NCBI GenBank assembly: GCA_018433675.1
Contig: JAHDQS010000030.1
Span: 1 to 41,752 of the forward strand
Source: Clostridia bacterium
GTDB lineage: Bacteria > Bacillota > Peptococcia > DRI-13 > SM3-B62
Direction: 5' to 3'
Length of the DNA: 41,752 nucleotides
Position 1 is the first letter of the stretch, and every line of letters begins with the position of its first letter. A program made the translations under genes and the position numbers. Below, in pieces: positions 24,725-33,886 of the stretch. The notes under the pieces were generated by a model, which was not told where the DNA came from, made no database searches, and worked only from the letters and a program-made list of their open reading frames with translations.

Positions 24725-25445
24725 TGATGAGTTGATTGCCCTCAAGGAACTGAAGCTGCAATTAGAGAATTCCGGCAAGATTCAAGTCATAGAATCCTTT
24801 GCCAATCCTTTGGAAGGCTTCTTGAATCTATCTGTTCTTAAGCCTGATGTGGTTTTTTTGGATATTGATATGCCGGAAGTAAGCGGTATTTATCTGGCAG
24901 AGCAAATAATGATCACTTATCCTGAGATAAGGATTATTTTTGTCACGGCTTTTGATCAGTATGCCATCAATGCCTTTGAGCTTAACGCCGTGGATTACAT
25001 CCTCAAGCCGGTCACTTTAGACAGGATTAAAAAGGCTGTTTCTAAACTGGAAGAAAAAATCGCCCAGAGAATAGAGTCAGATTTTTATTCTTTGAGTAAT
25101 CAGTATGAAGAGTCAGTTAAGAAGTTTTTTATTCATGAGCAAGATAATATAATACTTTTGAGCATAAAGGACATCTATTATATTGAAGCAGAGAATAAAA
25201 CTGTACGTATTCGTACTAAGAACAGAAAATACAGTTCAAACCACCCCATAAACTATTATCACAGGAAGTTGAAGGATCTGAATTTTTTTCAGGCACATCG
25301 TGGTTATTTGGTTAATCTTGATAAGGTCAGTGCAATCATACCAAAGATAAATTACTCATTTGATATCAAGCTGGCAGATATTGACGATATTGTTCCGGTC
25401 AGTAGAGCGCGTATCAAGTTGCTAAAACAACTATTGGAGATATAG
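24702..25445 (+). CDS. LytTR-family response regulator
   Basis: 247 residues. The receiver domain (1-120) has the acidic DDE cluster, phospho-acceptor D54 in VVFLDIDMPEVSG, Thr in FVTAFDQY and the lysine in YILKPV. The LytTR DNA-binding domain follows (about 143-245; IKDIYYIEAENKTVRIRTK, FFQAHRGYLVNLDKV). The ATG at 24702 is preferred, with AAGGAG 11 bases before; a GTG at 24690 is possible but abuts that site. The gene overlaps the kinase gene, so translation is probably coupled. It converges with the GGDEF/EAL gene, 25 bases between stops and no terminator in between. Confidence 0.93.
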   Translation: MLKAVLIDDELIALKELKLQLENSGKIQVIESFANPLEGFLNLSVLKPDVVFLDIDMPEVSGIYLAEQIMITYPEIRIIFVTAFDQYAINAFELNAVDYILKPVTLDRIKKAVSKLEEKIAQRIESDFYSLSNQYEESVKKFFIHEQDNIILLSIKDIYYIEAENKTVRIRTKNRKYSSNHPINYYHRKLKDLNFFQAHRGYLVNLDKVSAIIPKINYSFDIKLADIDDIVPVSRARIKLLKQLLEI

Positions 25446-25470
25446 CATGAATTTAATATATTTATTGCTG

Positions 25471-28371
25471 TTACATTTTAATGCCTTCTTTTGGTCTGCC
25501 CAGAAAGAACCCCTGTCCATAATCAACGCCAATTGTTTTTAATACATTAAAAACAGCTTCGTTTGCAACAAATTCTGCAATGGTTTTCATTCCAAGGGTG
25601 TTGGCTATAGTATAGATGGCCTGAATTAAGGCACGGTGAACGGGCTCTTTGTCCGCATTTTCGACAAAAGAACCGTCAAGCTTAATATAATCTACAGGAA
25701 GAGTTTGGAGATAAGAAAAAGACGAAAAACCTTTCCCAAAATCATCTAAAGCGAAAAGACATCCTAGTTTTTTAAGCTTGTGTATCCAATTTTCAGCTCG
25801 TATTAAATCTTGAACTGCTGCTGTTTCTGTGATCTCAAAGCCCATTCGGGAAGGGGCTATGCCGCTTTCGCGAATGTAGGATTCAATTCTCTTCAATGCT
25901 GTGTCATCACTAAGCGTTACTCCTGAAAGATTAACAAAAAGCTTGCTTTTAGGGAATGCACATAGAACGTTTAACGAGGATTTTACCACCCAGAGATCAA
26001 TTTGTGACATCAGACCAAAGCTTTCTGCGACCGGAATAAATTCATATGGATGGATTATCTGTCCATTTTGATCTTTAATACGGATTAGGGATTCATAGTG
26101 AAGTATTTTTTTATCTTTAATTTTAAATACCGGTTGAAAATGAAGTACAAAGCCATCTTCCTGCAGCGCATTTTTTATAACGTCAAGTATCCGGTTAGTT
26201 TCAGTCAATCTATTTACCGGATCATCTTTGGGTTCGGCAAAGGCAACCCTGTTTCGGCCTCTTTCCTTGGCTTTATAAAGTGCTGTATCTGCCAGAGCAA
26301 GGCATCTTTGATAGCATAGAGTGCCGTCGATTATGGCTATGCCAACACTTATACTTAAATTTAAACGAAAACCATGCGTAATCAGGTTTAATTTGCTTTC
26401 CCATACCGCACGGCGGAGTTTCTCCGCTACTGTTTCGGCTTCTTGAAACGGAGTATCTTCCAGTAGTACGGCAAACTCATCTCCACCTAACCGAGAAAGA
26501 AAAGCGTTCTTTGGCAGATTTTCAAAAAAAACATCGACCAGAGCAATTAGTAATTTATCACCTGTTTCATGTCCAAACGTGTCGTTGATCAATTTAAAGT
26601 TGTCAAGGTCAATAAAAAGAAGAGCACCATTTTTTCCTGTTTTTGCTTTTTTTATTATTATTTTTAGGATTTTCTCCAGTTGATATCTGTTGGGTATGTT
26701 GGTAAGGGCATCATGGCTGGCCTGATATTGCAAGGCTTTTTCTATCTGTTTACGTTTCCAGTACATACCTACCATTTCTGCCGCTACCCGCAGAGCTTTT
26801 ATATCTTCATCGGACCATTTTCGTATTTTCTCAGTATCGTCAAATCCCATAAAACCATTTAACTTTCCATCAGTTGAATTAATGGGAACAACAATAAGGG
26901 ATTTTATTTTTTGAGCTTGAAGAATTTCTTTTTCTGCGGCAGCGTAAGAAGGAAGGATATCAACATTAGGAATATTAATGTTTTCTTGGTTTTCTAGTTT
27001 TTTCATCCACCAGGGAAATATATTGGAATCCAAATTTTGAAGGTTCTCTATTTGAGGTTCTGTTCCGACACTGCACCATTCAGCAACATTGTCCATTTTG
27101 TTTCCGTTATCCCTCATTCGAAAAATATAAGATCGGTTGACAGCAACAGCTTTCCCCAGAATCTTTAATACTTTGGTAAGATTAGCTTTGCCTGGAGATA
27201 CAAGCAATCTAGAAGCTTGAGCAATTGCCGCCTCTAAATCAATTCTATGTCTGATAGATTCTTCCATTCTTTTTTGAGTTGTGATATCAGATGCAATCCC
27301 AACAATTCGCACAACCTGGTCTTTGGAATTCTTAATCGGGATTAAAGAAGTATTAAAGTAGGCAAGTCCTGTAGGAAGTTTTAATACCTCCTCATAACTA
27401 ATCGTAGTACCTTTCTTACAACAAAGACTATAATTATTAATCAATATATTAGCGAGTTCCCGATCGAAAATTTCTTCAACAAATTTTCCTGATACCTCTT
27501 CGCTTTTAAATCCTATTGATTTCTCCTCAGCAGGGTTAAACATTAGATATTTAAATTTATGGTTCTCTATGACATCAACCAGAAAAATACAATCGGAAGC
27601 GTATTCGAAAATGTCACGGTATCGTTGATTGCTTTCTATTAAAGCCTTTTCCGCGTCATAACGTTGTGTTATATTCCTGATTGTTGTAATATGTACATTC
27701 TGTTCGTACCAGGCAAGGCGTTTGGAGGTTATTTCAACAGGAAAGATTGTTCCATCTTTTTTTCTATGCCAGCGTAAGGGGATACAAGTCATACTTTCCT
27801 TGGTTGCCTGTCGGGTTTTATCCGGCTCGGAGGAGATGTCTGTGTTTTTCATAGCGAGCAGTTCTTCTTTAGAGAAGCCATAAAGTTCAGATGCAGCTTC
27901 ATTGGCTTCTATAATTTGTCCGGTTTTATTATCAGTAAGGAAAATAGCTTCTGCTATCAAAGAAAAAAGCTGGCGGTATCCATCTTCGCTTTCCTTTGAT
28001 AATTTTTCTGTTTGTTTTCGTGTTGTTATATCTATTACAATCATTAATTTGCCGTCAAATTCACCGTTTTCATTATGAAAATAACTATAAGATGTAATTG
28101 TCCAAATTCTCGAGCCGTCTTTGCAACAAAACTCAGTATCAGCTTGTCTAGGAGCAGAGTGTTTGCTCGTTTGATTTATTATAGTCAGTTTGGTGGATTT
28201 ATCAGCCAAATAATCAGTAAAAGGTTTTCCAATCAGTTCTTGTTTAGAATATCCTAACATTTCAGCCGTTTTATCATTCACATAGGAAGTGATATTATTG
28301 CTATCCGTGATCCAGATCCCTACTTGAGCAGTTTCCACAATTCGCAGATACATATTGTTGCTGTCTTGCAT
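25471..28371 (-). CDS. PAS-PAS-PAS-GAF-GGDEF-EAL cyclic-di-GMP enzyme
   Basis: 966 residues from the ATG at 28371 (AAAGGGGG eight bases upstream). Three PAS domains (about 5-120, 130-245, 250-375), a GAF domain (385-540), a GGDEF domain (555-710) with intact LGGDEF at 628-633 and an EAL domain (725-960). The EAL signature is YESLIR, with the catalytic Glu kept. NLSG, FEITETA, DDFGKGFSS and YIKLDG are present, and the late Glu is in AEFVANE. Both activities may therefore exist. No membrane segment is seen, so it senses cytoplasmic signals. It stands alone between convergent genes; its target process is not evident, although the surface protein next door is a plausible output. Confidence 0.93.
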   Translation of the reverse strand: MQDSNNMYLRIVETAQVGIWITDSNNITSYVNDKTAEMLGYSKQELIGKPFTDYLADKSTKLTIINQTSKHSAPRQADTEFCCKDGSRIWTITSYSYFHNENGEFDGKLMIVIDITTRKQTEKLSKESEDGYRQLFSLIAEAIFLTDNKTGQIIEANEAASELYGFSKEELLAMKNTDISSEPDKTRQATKESMTCIPLRWHRKKDGTIFPVEITSKRLAWYEQNVHITTIRNITQRYDAEKALIESNQRYRDIFEYASDCIFLVDVIENHKFKYLMFNPAEEKSIGFKSEEVSGKFVEEIFDRELANILINNYSLCCKKGTTISYEEVLKLPTGLAYFNTSLIPIKNSKDQVVRIVGIASDITTQKRMEESIRHRIDLEAAIAQASRLLVSPGKANLTKVLKILGKAVAVNRSYIFRMRDNGNKMDNVAEWCSVGTEPQIENLQNLDSNIFPWWMKKLENQENINIPNVDILPSYAAAEKEILQAQKIKSLIVVPINSTDGKLNGFMGFDDTEKIRKWSDEDIKALRVAAEMVGMYWKRKQIEKALQYQASHDALTNIPNRYQLEKILKIIIKKAKTGKNGALLFIDLDNFKLINDTFGHETGDKLLIALVDVFFENLPKNAFLSRLGGDEFAVLLEDTPFQEAETVAEKLRRAVWESKLNLITHGFRLNLSISVGIAIIDGTLCYQRCLALADTALYKAKERGRNRVAFAEPKDDPVNRLTETNRILDVIKNALQEDGFVLHFQPVFKIKDKKILHYESLIRIKDQNGQIIHPYEFIPVAESFGLMSQIDLWVVKSSLNVLCAFPKSKLFVNLSGVTLSDDTALKRIESYIRESGIAPSRMGFEITETAAVQDLIRAENWIHKLKKLGCLFALDDFGKGFSSFSYLQTLPVDYIKLDGSFVENADKEPVHRALIQAIYTIANTLGMKTIAEFVANEAVFNVLKTIGVDYGQGFFLGRPKEGIKM

Positions 28372-28551
28372 TGAGCTTCCCCCTTTGCTCAATTATCTCT
28401 GTCCTATACGTGCTCCTTTCCAGATCAATATATATTTGTCAGTGCTGTTTCTCGCCGGGATTAATTTTAAACTTATTGTACCATAAAAAACCAGCAAACG
28501 CAGTACATGCAAATGATTTGCGTTCTATCATGTAACAGCTATAAAAGAAGA

Positions 28552-28572
28552 AATCCCAGACAAGCCGGGATT
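28552..28572 (-). terminator. Terminator after the toroid-like protein gene
   Basis: On the minus strand AATCCC-GGCTTGTCT-GGGATT followed by TCTTCTTTT. It lies 15 bases past the stop of the gene at 28588. The rest of 28393-28587 holds no gene; the promoter of the GGDEF/EAL gene must lie there. Confidence 0.65.
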
Positions 28573-28587
28573 AAATTAGAGTTTAAC

Positions 28588-30201
28588 CTATCTATTTTTA
28601 AATTCAAAAACAATGAAGATTTGGGGGATTTGCAAGATATCAAAGCCAAGGACAATAAGTCGGTTGTTCTTTTGCATAAACTCATTTGCCGTTTCCGATG
28701 GAAATTCATCTTTACAAACGAGAACTTCTCCTATTTCCAAGGCGTTTACACTTTGTAAAGCTGTCTCTTTGGATACCCAATTTCCCATACTTTGTGAAGT
28801 GGTATTAAGCCAATGTTTAGTTTTAGGGAAAAAATCCACTATATCCAAAACAGGGGTTTGATGGGGATAGAAAACGGCGAAAACTCCGGATGTTAAATCC
28901 CCGAAATCAGGAACGATATTATAGAAACGGAGAGAATTGATTTTGCGGTTATCAGTGATTATCGTAAGAGCGTTTTCTGTAAGACTCGAAACCTTGTGAA
29001 TACCAAGGTCAATTATATCATCTTCGGGATTTCCCCATAGATATCTTTGTTTTTCAGCAGAAAAAAAACCTAGGCCGGTAAGTTCATTTGTTTTTCCGCC
29101 TGTTCCGTCCAAACTGGCATGTTCCGAATCAGGGTAATGGCTGAAAGCTCCTTCGTCGGAAACATAATATTTTTCGAAGATGATTCTCACATAATCTTCA
29201 ATCAAACCTTTTGCCGTAGCCTTATCGTTATCCGAAGCTTCCCGCCATAAATATCTTGTCAGCATGATTGTTCCTTTCCCCATTTTCAACGACCATTCAT
29301 GCCAAAGAGACAAATCATCATCAGCAGGCAGGGGTTCAGACATAACTTCCAAGGCAGTTTTGAAGAGTTCCTTCTTATACCGCGAGGGAAATGATTTGTT
29401 AATGTCATTGCCGTTTCTGTCGATAAAGGTCTTGATGACGGAAGCCGTGTTATTCAAATCCTTTTTCAACAGTTGGCCATCTTTTCTTGATTTAGGGCCC
29501 CAAAACCCGGTTTGCGGGTCCTGATTATCATAGAACCATTGCAGTAAAGCTTGCTTCCATTCAGGGGAAAAGTCATACAAATCGTATTTTCCAATAACCC
29601 CTTCCCCGTTGTAGAAGCTCAATAAGCTTCTGGCAAACACAAAAGTGGTTTGGGGCAGCTTAGAAGCGATCCATCCCACATTGGAAACATCGTCTAAAAA
29701 AAATTGCAGCTTTTCAGGTGTGTTTATCTCATTCAGGTATTTCAAAGGGTATTTCAGGCGTAAGGGCTGTCCTGTCTCGGCGGCCAGTGCGGCAAGATGG
29801 GATAAGATATTCTCCGTAGGTTCGTTATAGGTGCAATATGGATAGGAAGCATCCATAAAGGCTCCGGTTTCAGGGTTCTGAAGATTCAAGTAGAAATCCG
29901 ATTCCTCTTCCTTACTTGCAAATTTCGGTATCTTGATTAATCCTTCCCTTGTTTTTAGCTGATTGTGCAGTTTTCCCAGTTGTGATAATGCTGTGTGGTA
30001 TTGGCCATGATCCAACCAGTATGCCATTGCCATCATCTTGAATTCAAAGTCGGCCATATAATAGCCTTCTTCCTGAAGTTCTTTGTTCATGCGAAACAAA
30101 TCTTTTATTTGTGTTTTGACATGAAAGGCGGTAAAGACAGTAAAGATGGCTAAAACCAGTATAAACATTAAACTGATGAAAATTATTTTTTTATGTCTCA
30201 T
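28588..30201 (-). CDS. Membrane-anchored protein with alpha/alpha-toroid-like repeats, unknown function
   Basis: 537 residues. A single N-terminal helix (residues 5-27) anchors or exports it; the rest is outside the membrane and helical. Two segments have the glycine-containing turn seen in prenyltransferase/terpene-cyclase and other alpha/alpha-toroid proteins: NLQNPETGAFMDASYPYCTY near 110 and FYDNQDPQTGFWGPK near 228. No catalytic DxDD or metal-binding signature is evident, so enzymatic activity is not proposed. GGGAG precedes the ATG. It lies directly behind the terminator of the NarL-type two-component operon, with only about 30 bases left, so its expression probably depends on read-through. 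A sensing or cell-envelope role is possible but unproven. Confidence 0.7.
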   Translation of the reverse strand: MRHKKIIFISLMFILVLAIFTVFTAFHVKTQIKDLFRMNKELQEEGYYMADFEFKMMAMAYWLDHGQYHTALSQLGKLHNQLKTREGLIKIPKFASKEEESDFYLNLQNPETGAFMDASYPYCTYNEPTENILSHLAALAAETGQPLRLKYPLKYLNEINTPEKLQFFLDDVSNVGWIASKLPQTTFVFARSLLSFYNGEGVIGKYDLYDFSPEWKQALLQWFYDNQDPQTGFWGPKSRKDGQLLKKDLNNTASVIKTFIDRNGNDINKSFPSRYKKELFKTALEVMSEPLPADDDLSLWHEWSLKMGKGTIMLTRYLWREASDNDKATAKGLIEDYVRIIFEKYYVSDEGAFSHYPDSEHASLDGTGGKTNELTGLGFFSAEKQRYLWGNPEDDIIDLGIHKVSSLTENALTIITDNRKINSLRFYNIVPDFGDLTSGVFAVFYPHQTPVLDIVDFFPKTKHWLNTTSQSMGNWVSKETALQSVNALEIGEVLVCKDEFPSETANEFMQKNNRLIVLGFDILQIPQIFIVFEFKNR

Positions 30202-30233
30202 TTCAACATCTCCCTCATTGTTGTGTACAAAAT

Positions 30234-30274
30234 AAAAACCCCCTCACCTTTATGTTAAAGATGAGGGGGTTTTT
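30234..30274 (-). terminator. Strong terminator between response regulator and toroid-like gene
   Basis: Arms 30234-30246 (AAAAACCCCCTCA) and 30262-30274 (TGAGGGGGTTTTT) pair perfectly over 13 bp with a 15-base loop. On the minus strand a T-rich tail follows. It ends the two-component operon and may attenuate the gene at 30201. Confidence 0.9.
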
Positions 30275-30302
30275 GCACATCATACTAAAGACACGGTTTT
30301 CT

Positions 30303-30965
30303 CTACCTTAAGTCATGAATTCTTTGAGTCAGCAGTGCCAATTGGGTCCTGTCCCTTATCTTTAGTTTGGCCAAGAGACTACTGATATGATTTTTTACTG
30401 TTCCCTCGACAATAAACAGTGCAGAAGATATTTCAGCGTTGGAAAAACCCTTGCCGACCAATTTTAAGACTTCCTTCTCCCGATTAGTCAGTTGAGAAAT
30501 ATCATAATCAGACAAATTATCCTCGGCAGACTTCTCATCCTGGTCGGCTATTTTTGCGAGAATTTTTTGAGTCACCTCAGGATGCAGGCAGACTCCGCCG
30601 CCATGAACGACCCGGATGGTTTTACATAGTTCCTCGGGCTGCATATCTTTGAGCAAAAATCCTTTGGCGCCCTTTTGCAATCCTTGGATAATAAGCATAT
30701 CTTCATTAAAAGTAGTCAAAATTAGAACATCGGTATGTGGAAAGAGACGAGTGATTTTTTCGGTAGCCTCAATCCCATTCATCACAGGCATCCGTGCATC
30801 CATCAGAACTATATCGGGAGAATTTTGTTTACAATAGTCCAAAGCCTCCCGTCCATTGCGACAGCAACCTATAACTTCAAAATCTTTCTCAAGCTGCAGG
30901 ATGGTATTCAGTCCTTCACAGACAATAGGCTGGTCATCAACAATCAGAATTTTTATCTTCTTCAT
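30303..30965 (-). CDS. NarL/LuxR-family response regulator
   Basis: 220 residues. The receiver domain has D10-D11, the phospho-acceptor D56 in IVLMDARMPVMNG, Thr in LILTTFNE and the lysine in FLLKDMQPEEL. The LuxR-type helix-turn-helix is at about 152-215 (LTNREKEVLKLVGKGFSNAE, GTVKNHISSLLAKL). Its start overlaps the kinase stop by four bases (translational coupling). A terminator follows. The target is unknown; the toroid-like gene just downstream is one candidate. Confidence 0.95.
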   Translation of the reverse strand: MKKIKILIVDDQPIVCEGLNTILQLEKDFEVIGCCRNGREALDYCKQNSPDIVLMDARMPVMNGIEATEKITRLFPHTDVLILTTFNEDMLIIQGLQKGAKGFLLKDMQPEELCKTIRVVHGGGVCLHPEVTQKILAKIADQDEKSAEDNLSDYDISQLTNREKEVLKLVGKGFSNAEISSALFIVEGTVKNHISSLLAKLKIRDRTQLALLTQRIHDLR

Positions 30966-32110
30966 TTCTGGACTCCCATCTTCTTATTTATATGACCGGT
31001 GATTTTAAAGCCTTCTCCTGGTTGTGATTGGAAAGAAATGCTGCCGTTGAGTTCGGCAATCCTTTCCTTCATGGATTCTAGGCCGTTTCCCGTTTCGATT
31101 ATATTTGTTCCTCTCCCATCGTCACAATAAGAAAAAGAAATCTCTTCCTGATTGCCGGAAATAAAAATATGTGCATGTTTGGCATTGGCATGACGTAGGG
31201 TATTGGTGATAGTCTCTTGGAAGATGCGATATAAAGTGAACTTTTCTTTATTTGATAAGCAAAGACTTTGCGGCTTCAGATCAAGTTCGATCTGCAAGCC
31301 GGTTAAAGCCTGTGCGTTGCAAATCATTTCGTTAAGACGGGGAGTAAAATCAAATTCGAAATCTGTTTTTCTATTTTCCGAAACGAGTTCCCTAATGGCG
31401 TTAAACGCCTTTCGGGAAACTTGCAGGGCTTTATCCCAGTACGTCTTTGCGGTTTCAGGGTCATGGTCGGTCAGCTTTTTTCCTGCTTCGAGAGTCAAAA
31501 TCAAGCCGGTGAGGTCATGACCGAGGCTGTCGTGGATCTCGCCTGCGATTCGCCGCCGTTCAGCTTCGGAAGCGAGTTCTTCACTTAAGGACATGCTTTC
31601 GTTCAGTTGAAGGTTGATGTATTCAAGCTTCTTTGTCAGCTTCTCATAGGCCAGTTTTTGTTCCCTTTGCCGTCTTTCGCTCAGTACCAAAACAAATACA
31701 AATCCATACAGCAATATTTCGGCAAATCCCAAAAATTGCAGTTGCCCTGTCTCCCTTAATTCAAACAGGGCAAAAGAGCCCACGCTGGCTACTGTGGCAA
31801 GCAGTGCGTAAATAACGAAGAAAGGCTTAGGTAATATCGCTGTTCCTTCCATGAGGTAAACCATAAAAAGCTTATCAAAACCGGCACTTTTCGGAAACAT
31901 GCCAACAAGGACAGCCAACAGTAAATCCAGCGACAGGGTAATCATATTTACGTTTGTTTTTGCATATCTGTGATAACTCCGCCAAAAACCACTGGCTAGA
32001 ATAGCGAGGACAATTGTTACCAGCGGTAAACTGAACGAAGTTTTTTGCAGGATTCTAATCAAAAACCAGGAAAACATAATTATTTTTGCCCCGGTTAACC
32101 AGATAAACAT
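30962..32110 (-). CDS. NarL-type (HisKA_3) membrane sensor histidine kinase
   Basis: 382 residues. About five to six membrane helices span residues 5-145, without a large outer loop, so the signal may be sensed in the membrane. A coiled coil follows (147-185). H193 in RRRIAGEIHDSLGHDLTGL is the phosphorylation site, and the ATPase has FQETITNTLRHANAKH, YCDDGRG and GNGLESMKERI. GAGG precedes the ATG. It is the first gene of a two-gene operon with the NarL-type regulator and is divergent from the MerR gene at 32261. Similar layout to DesK/LiaS kinases, which sense membrane state; here that is only an analogy. Confidence 0.92.
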   Translation of the reverse strand: MFIWLTGAKIIMFSWFLIRILQKTSFSLPLVTIVLAILASGFWRSYHRYAKTNVNMITLSLDLLLAVLVGMFPKSAGFDKLFMVYLMEGTAILPKPFFVIYALLATVASVGSFALFELRETGQLQFLGFAEILLYGFVFVLVLSERRQREQKLAYEKLTKKLEYINLQLNESMSLSEELASEAERRRIAGEIHDSLGHDLTGLILTLEAGKKLTDHDPETAKTYWDKALQVSRKAFNAIRELVSENRKTDFEFDFTPRLNEMICNAQALTGLQIELDLKPQSLCLSNKEKFTLYRIFQETITNTLRHANAKHAHIFISGNQEEISFSYCDDGRGTNIIETGNGLESMKERIAELNGSISFQSQPGEGFKITGHINKKMGVQK

Positions 32111-32260
32111 GATTCAACCTCACAGGTATTTTTACACAATTAGTTCTCTTTTAAGGTCCAAATATCCTTTATGTTAAGTATATTTCCAACGATGGTGGCA
32201 GGGGGAATAGTCTCTATGCTATGATGTATCTGATTGATTCCGAAAAGAAGGTGTGTAATC

Positions 32261-33082
32261 ATTTTTAAGATAGGAGAGTTTTCAAAATTAACACAAGTAT
32301 CGATTCGGATGTTGAGATATTATGATGAAACAGGTCTTTTAAAACCGGCGCAGATTGATAAATTTACCGGTTACAGGATATATTCCGTTGAACAGATTCC
32401 TATTTTACATAGGATTATTTTTTTACGGGACTCGGGATTCAATGTCTCGGAAATTTCGGTTGCCATTAGTAATTGGGACAATGAAGCCATAACCGCACAG
32501 CTCAAAGAAAAGCAACGGGAGATAGAGGCGAGCATAATGCTGGAGAAGGAAAAATTAACGAAAATCGCTGTTGCTATCAATGATATCCGTGAAGGCAACA
32601 TCTCTACACATTGCAATGTATCTCTAAAAAGTGTACCTTCCTATCAGGTTCTGTCGCTGCGGGAGGTTATCCCCAATTATTTTTGTGAGGGAGCGTTATG
32701 GAAAAAATTATATGACTATATGAATAGCAACAATATCCATCTGTCGCAACCCGATAATTCTTTTGCCATTTACCACGATGAGGAATATAAAGAAAATGGT
32801 GTCGATGTCGAGGTATGCGTGGCCGTCGATGAGATGGGGATAAGTAAAAACGGCTTTACCTACCGGGAAACAGAAAAGGTAGATATCATGGCCTGTGCAA
32901 TGGTATATGGACCCTACGAAAATATCACGGGGGCTTACAAAGATTTTGCCTTTTGGCTTGCCCATCATAACCAATATAAAATGCTGGGGCAAAACAGGCA
33001 AATATGTCATCGAGGTCCATGGAACGAGAAAGAAGCGGACAAATACCTTACCGAAATCCAAATACCCGTAGTTAAACAGTAA
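32261..33082 (+). CDS. MerR-family regulator with GyrI-like effector domain (BmrR type), probable ATT start
   Basis: 273 residues if read from the ATT at 32261, which follows AAGAAGG by nine bases and gives the usual MerR N-terminus (IFKIGEFSKLTQVSIRMLRY). The only upstream canonical codon, TTG at 32234, has no ribosome site, and a GTG at 32251 is in another frame and stops at once. The winged helix (1-70) and coiled coil (75-110) are followed by a GyrI-like ligand domain (115-270; SLKSVPSYQVLSLREVIPNY), as in multidrug-sensing BmrR/BltR. It probably responds to a bulky hydrophobic or cationic compound. No efflux gene is adjacent; the TrmO-like gene follows after 90 bases. Confidence 0.82.
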   Translation: MFKIGEFSKLTQVSIRMLRYYDETGLLKPAQIDKFTGYRIYSVEQIPILHRIIFLRDSGFNVSEISVAISNWDNEAITAQLKEKQREIEASIMLEKEKLTKIAVAINDIREGNISTHCNVSLKSVPSYQVLSLREVIPNYFCEGALWKKLYDYMNSNNIHLSQPDNSFAIYHDEEYKENGVDVEVCVAVDEMGISKNGFTYRETEKVDIMACAMVYGPYENITGAYKDFAFWLAHHNQYKMLGQNRQICHRGPWNEKEADKYLTEIQIPVVKQ

Positions 33083-33171
33083 GCTCCTTGTTATGGGGGG
33101 GATGACTCTCACATGGTGTCAGGGTTTAACCTCATATTTGTAAGCAACAAAAAACAAGGAGGTCGTTGACC

Positions 33172-33648
33172 ATGGAGAAGTTTAAGGTAAAACCGGTCGG
33201 TAAAATCAGTATTTGCGAGGAAGGTTTTTTCTTAGAGGTATCTAAAGAGTATGTTTCCGCATTAAAAGGACTGAATGGGTTTTCTCATTTAAGCGTTCTT
33301 TGTTGGTTCCATGAATGTGACAATGAAGAAGGCAGAAGTATTTTGCAAGAGTCCTCCCCTTATAAAAGGGGGCCGGAGTTAATGGGAATGTTTGCAACCA
33401 GATCACCAGCCAGACCGAATCCCATCGCCTTTAGTGCGGTACAGGTCATTAGTATAGACTACGAAAAGGGCAGGATCCAAATAGCTTATATCGATGCAAA
33501 CGATGGTACGCCGCTTCTGGACATAAAGCCTTATACGCCAAGTATCGACAGAGTTGAAAGGCCGGGTGTTCCTGATTGGTGCAGTCATTGGCCCCAAAGT
33601 TGTGAAGAATCCGGTAATTTTAAATGGGAAGATGAATTCAATTTTTAG
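33172..33648 (+). CDS. TrmO (TsaA)-family tRNA methyltransferase-like protein
   Basis: 158 residues from the ATG at 33172 (AAGGAGG eight bases upstream). The TsaA/TrmO signature is clear: GLNGFSHLSVLCWFH, GMFATRSPARPNPIAFS and LLDIKPYTPSID. Characterised TrmO proteins use SAM to methylate N6-threonylcarbamoyladenosine at position 37 of tRNA-Thr. This is a short, single-domain member, and related archaeal and bacterial copies exist next to metal or cofactor genes. The enzymatic role is therefore likely but not certain. It ends at a hairpin repeat. Confidence 0.8.
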   Translation: MEKFKVKPVGKISICEEGFFLEVSKEYVSALKGLNGFSHLSVLCWFHECDNEEGRSILQESSPYKRGPELMGMFATRSPARPNPIAFSAVQVISIDYEKGRIQIAYIDANDGTPLLDIKPYTPSIDRVERPGVPDWCSHWPQSCEESGNFKWEDEFNF

Positions 33649-33664
33649 TTTTAATAAACTTAAT

Positions 33665-33717
33665 AACCAGAGGGACGGTTCTTTTGGTATTTTAACCATA
33701 AGAACCGCCCCTCTGTT
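33665..33717. repeat. REP-like hairpin repeat, possible terminator
   Basis: Arms 33665-33688 and 33695-33717 pair with few mismatches (core CAGAGGGACGGTTCTT). Bases 33665-33686 are the reverse complement of 17727-17748, a 22-base exact match. Located after the TrmO-like gene. Positions 33718-33886, up to feoA, show no further gene. Confidence 0.65.
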
Positions 33718-33886
33718 ACTTCCTCTCCCTCCGGCACCTCCTGTGGTACTTCTGCTCGGAAGATCTTTCGGACAGACACCGAATAAAAGCCTTGTTCATA
33801 TTTTACTATTAGTCAAAGTTAAACACGTGAAACATTATTACTCTACACTTTGCCTGTTTAACATAAAAGAGGGAGGAATTCTATTT

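Noticed and set aside
33554-33886. N-terminal extension of the feoA frame by 111 codons
   Set aside because: It crosses the end of the TrmO-like gene and the REP-like hairpin; the ATG at 33887 has a good ribosome site and gives a normal FeoA.
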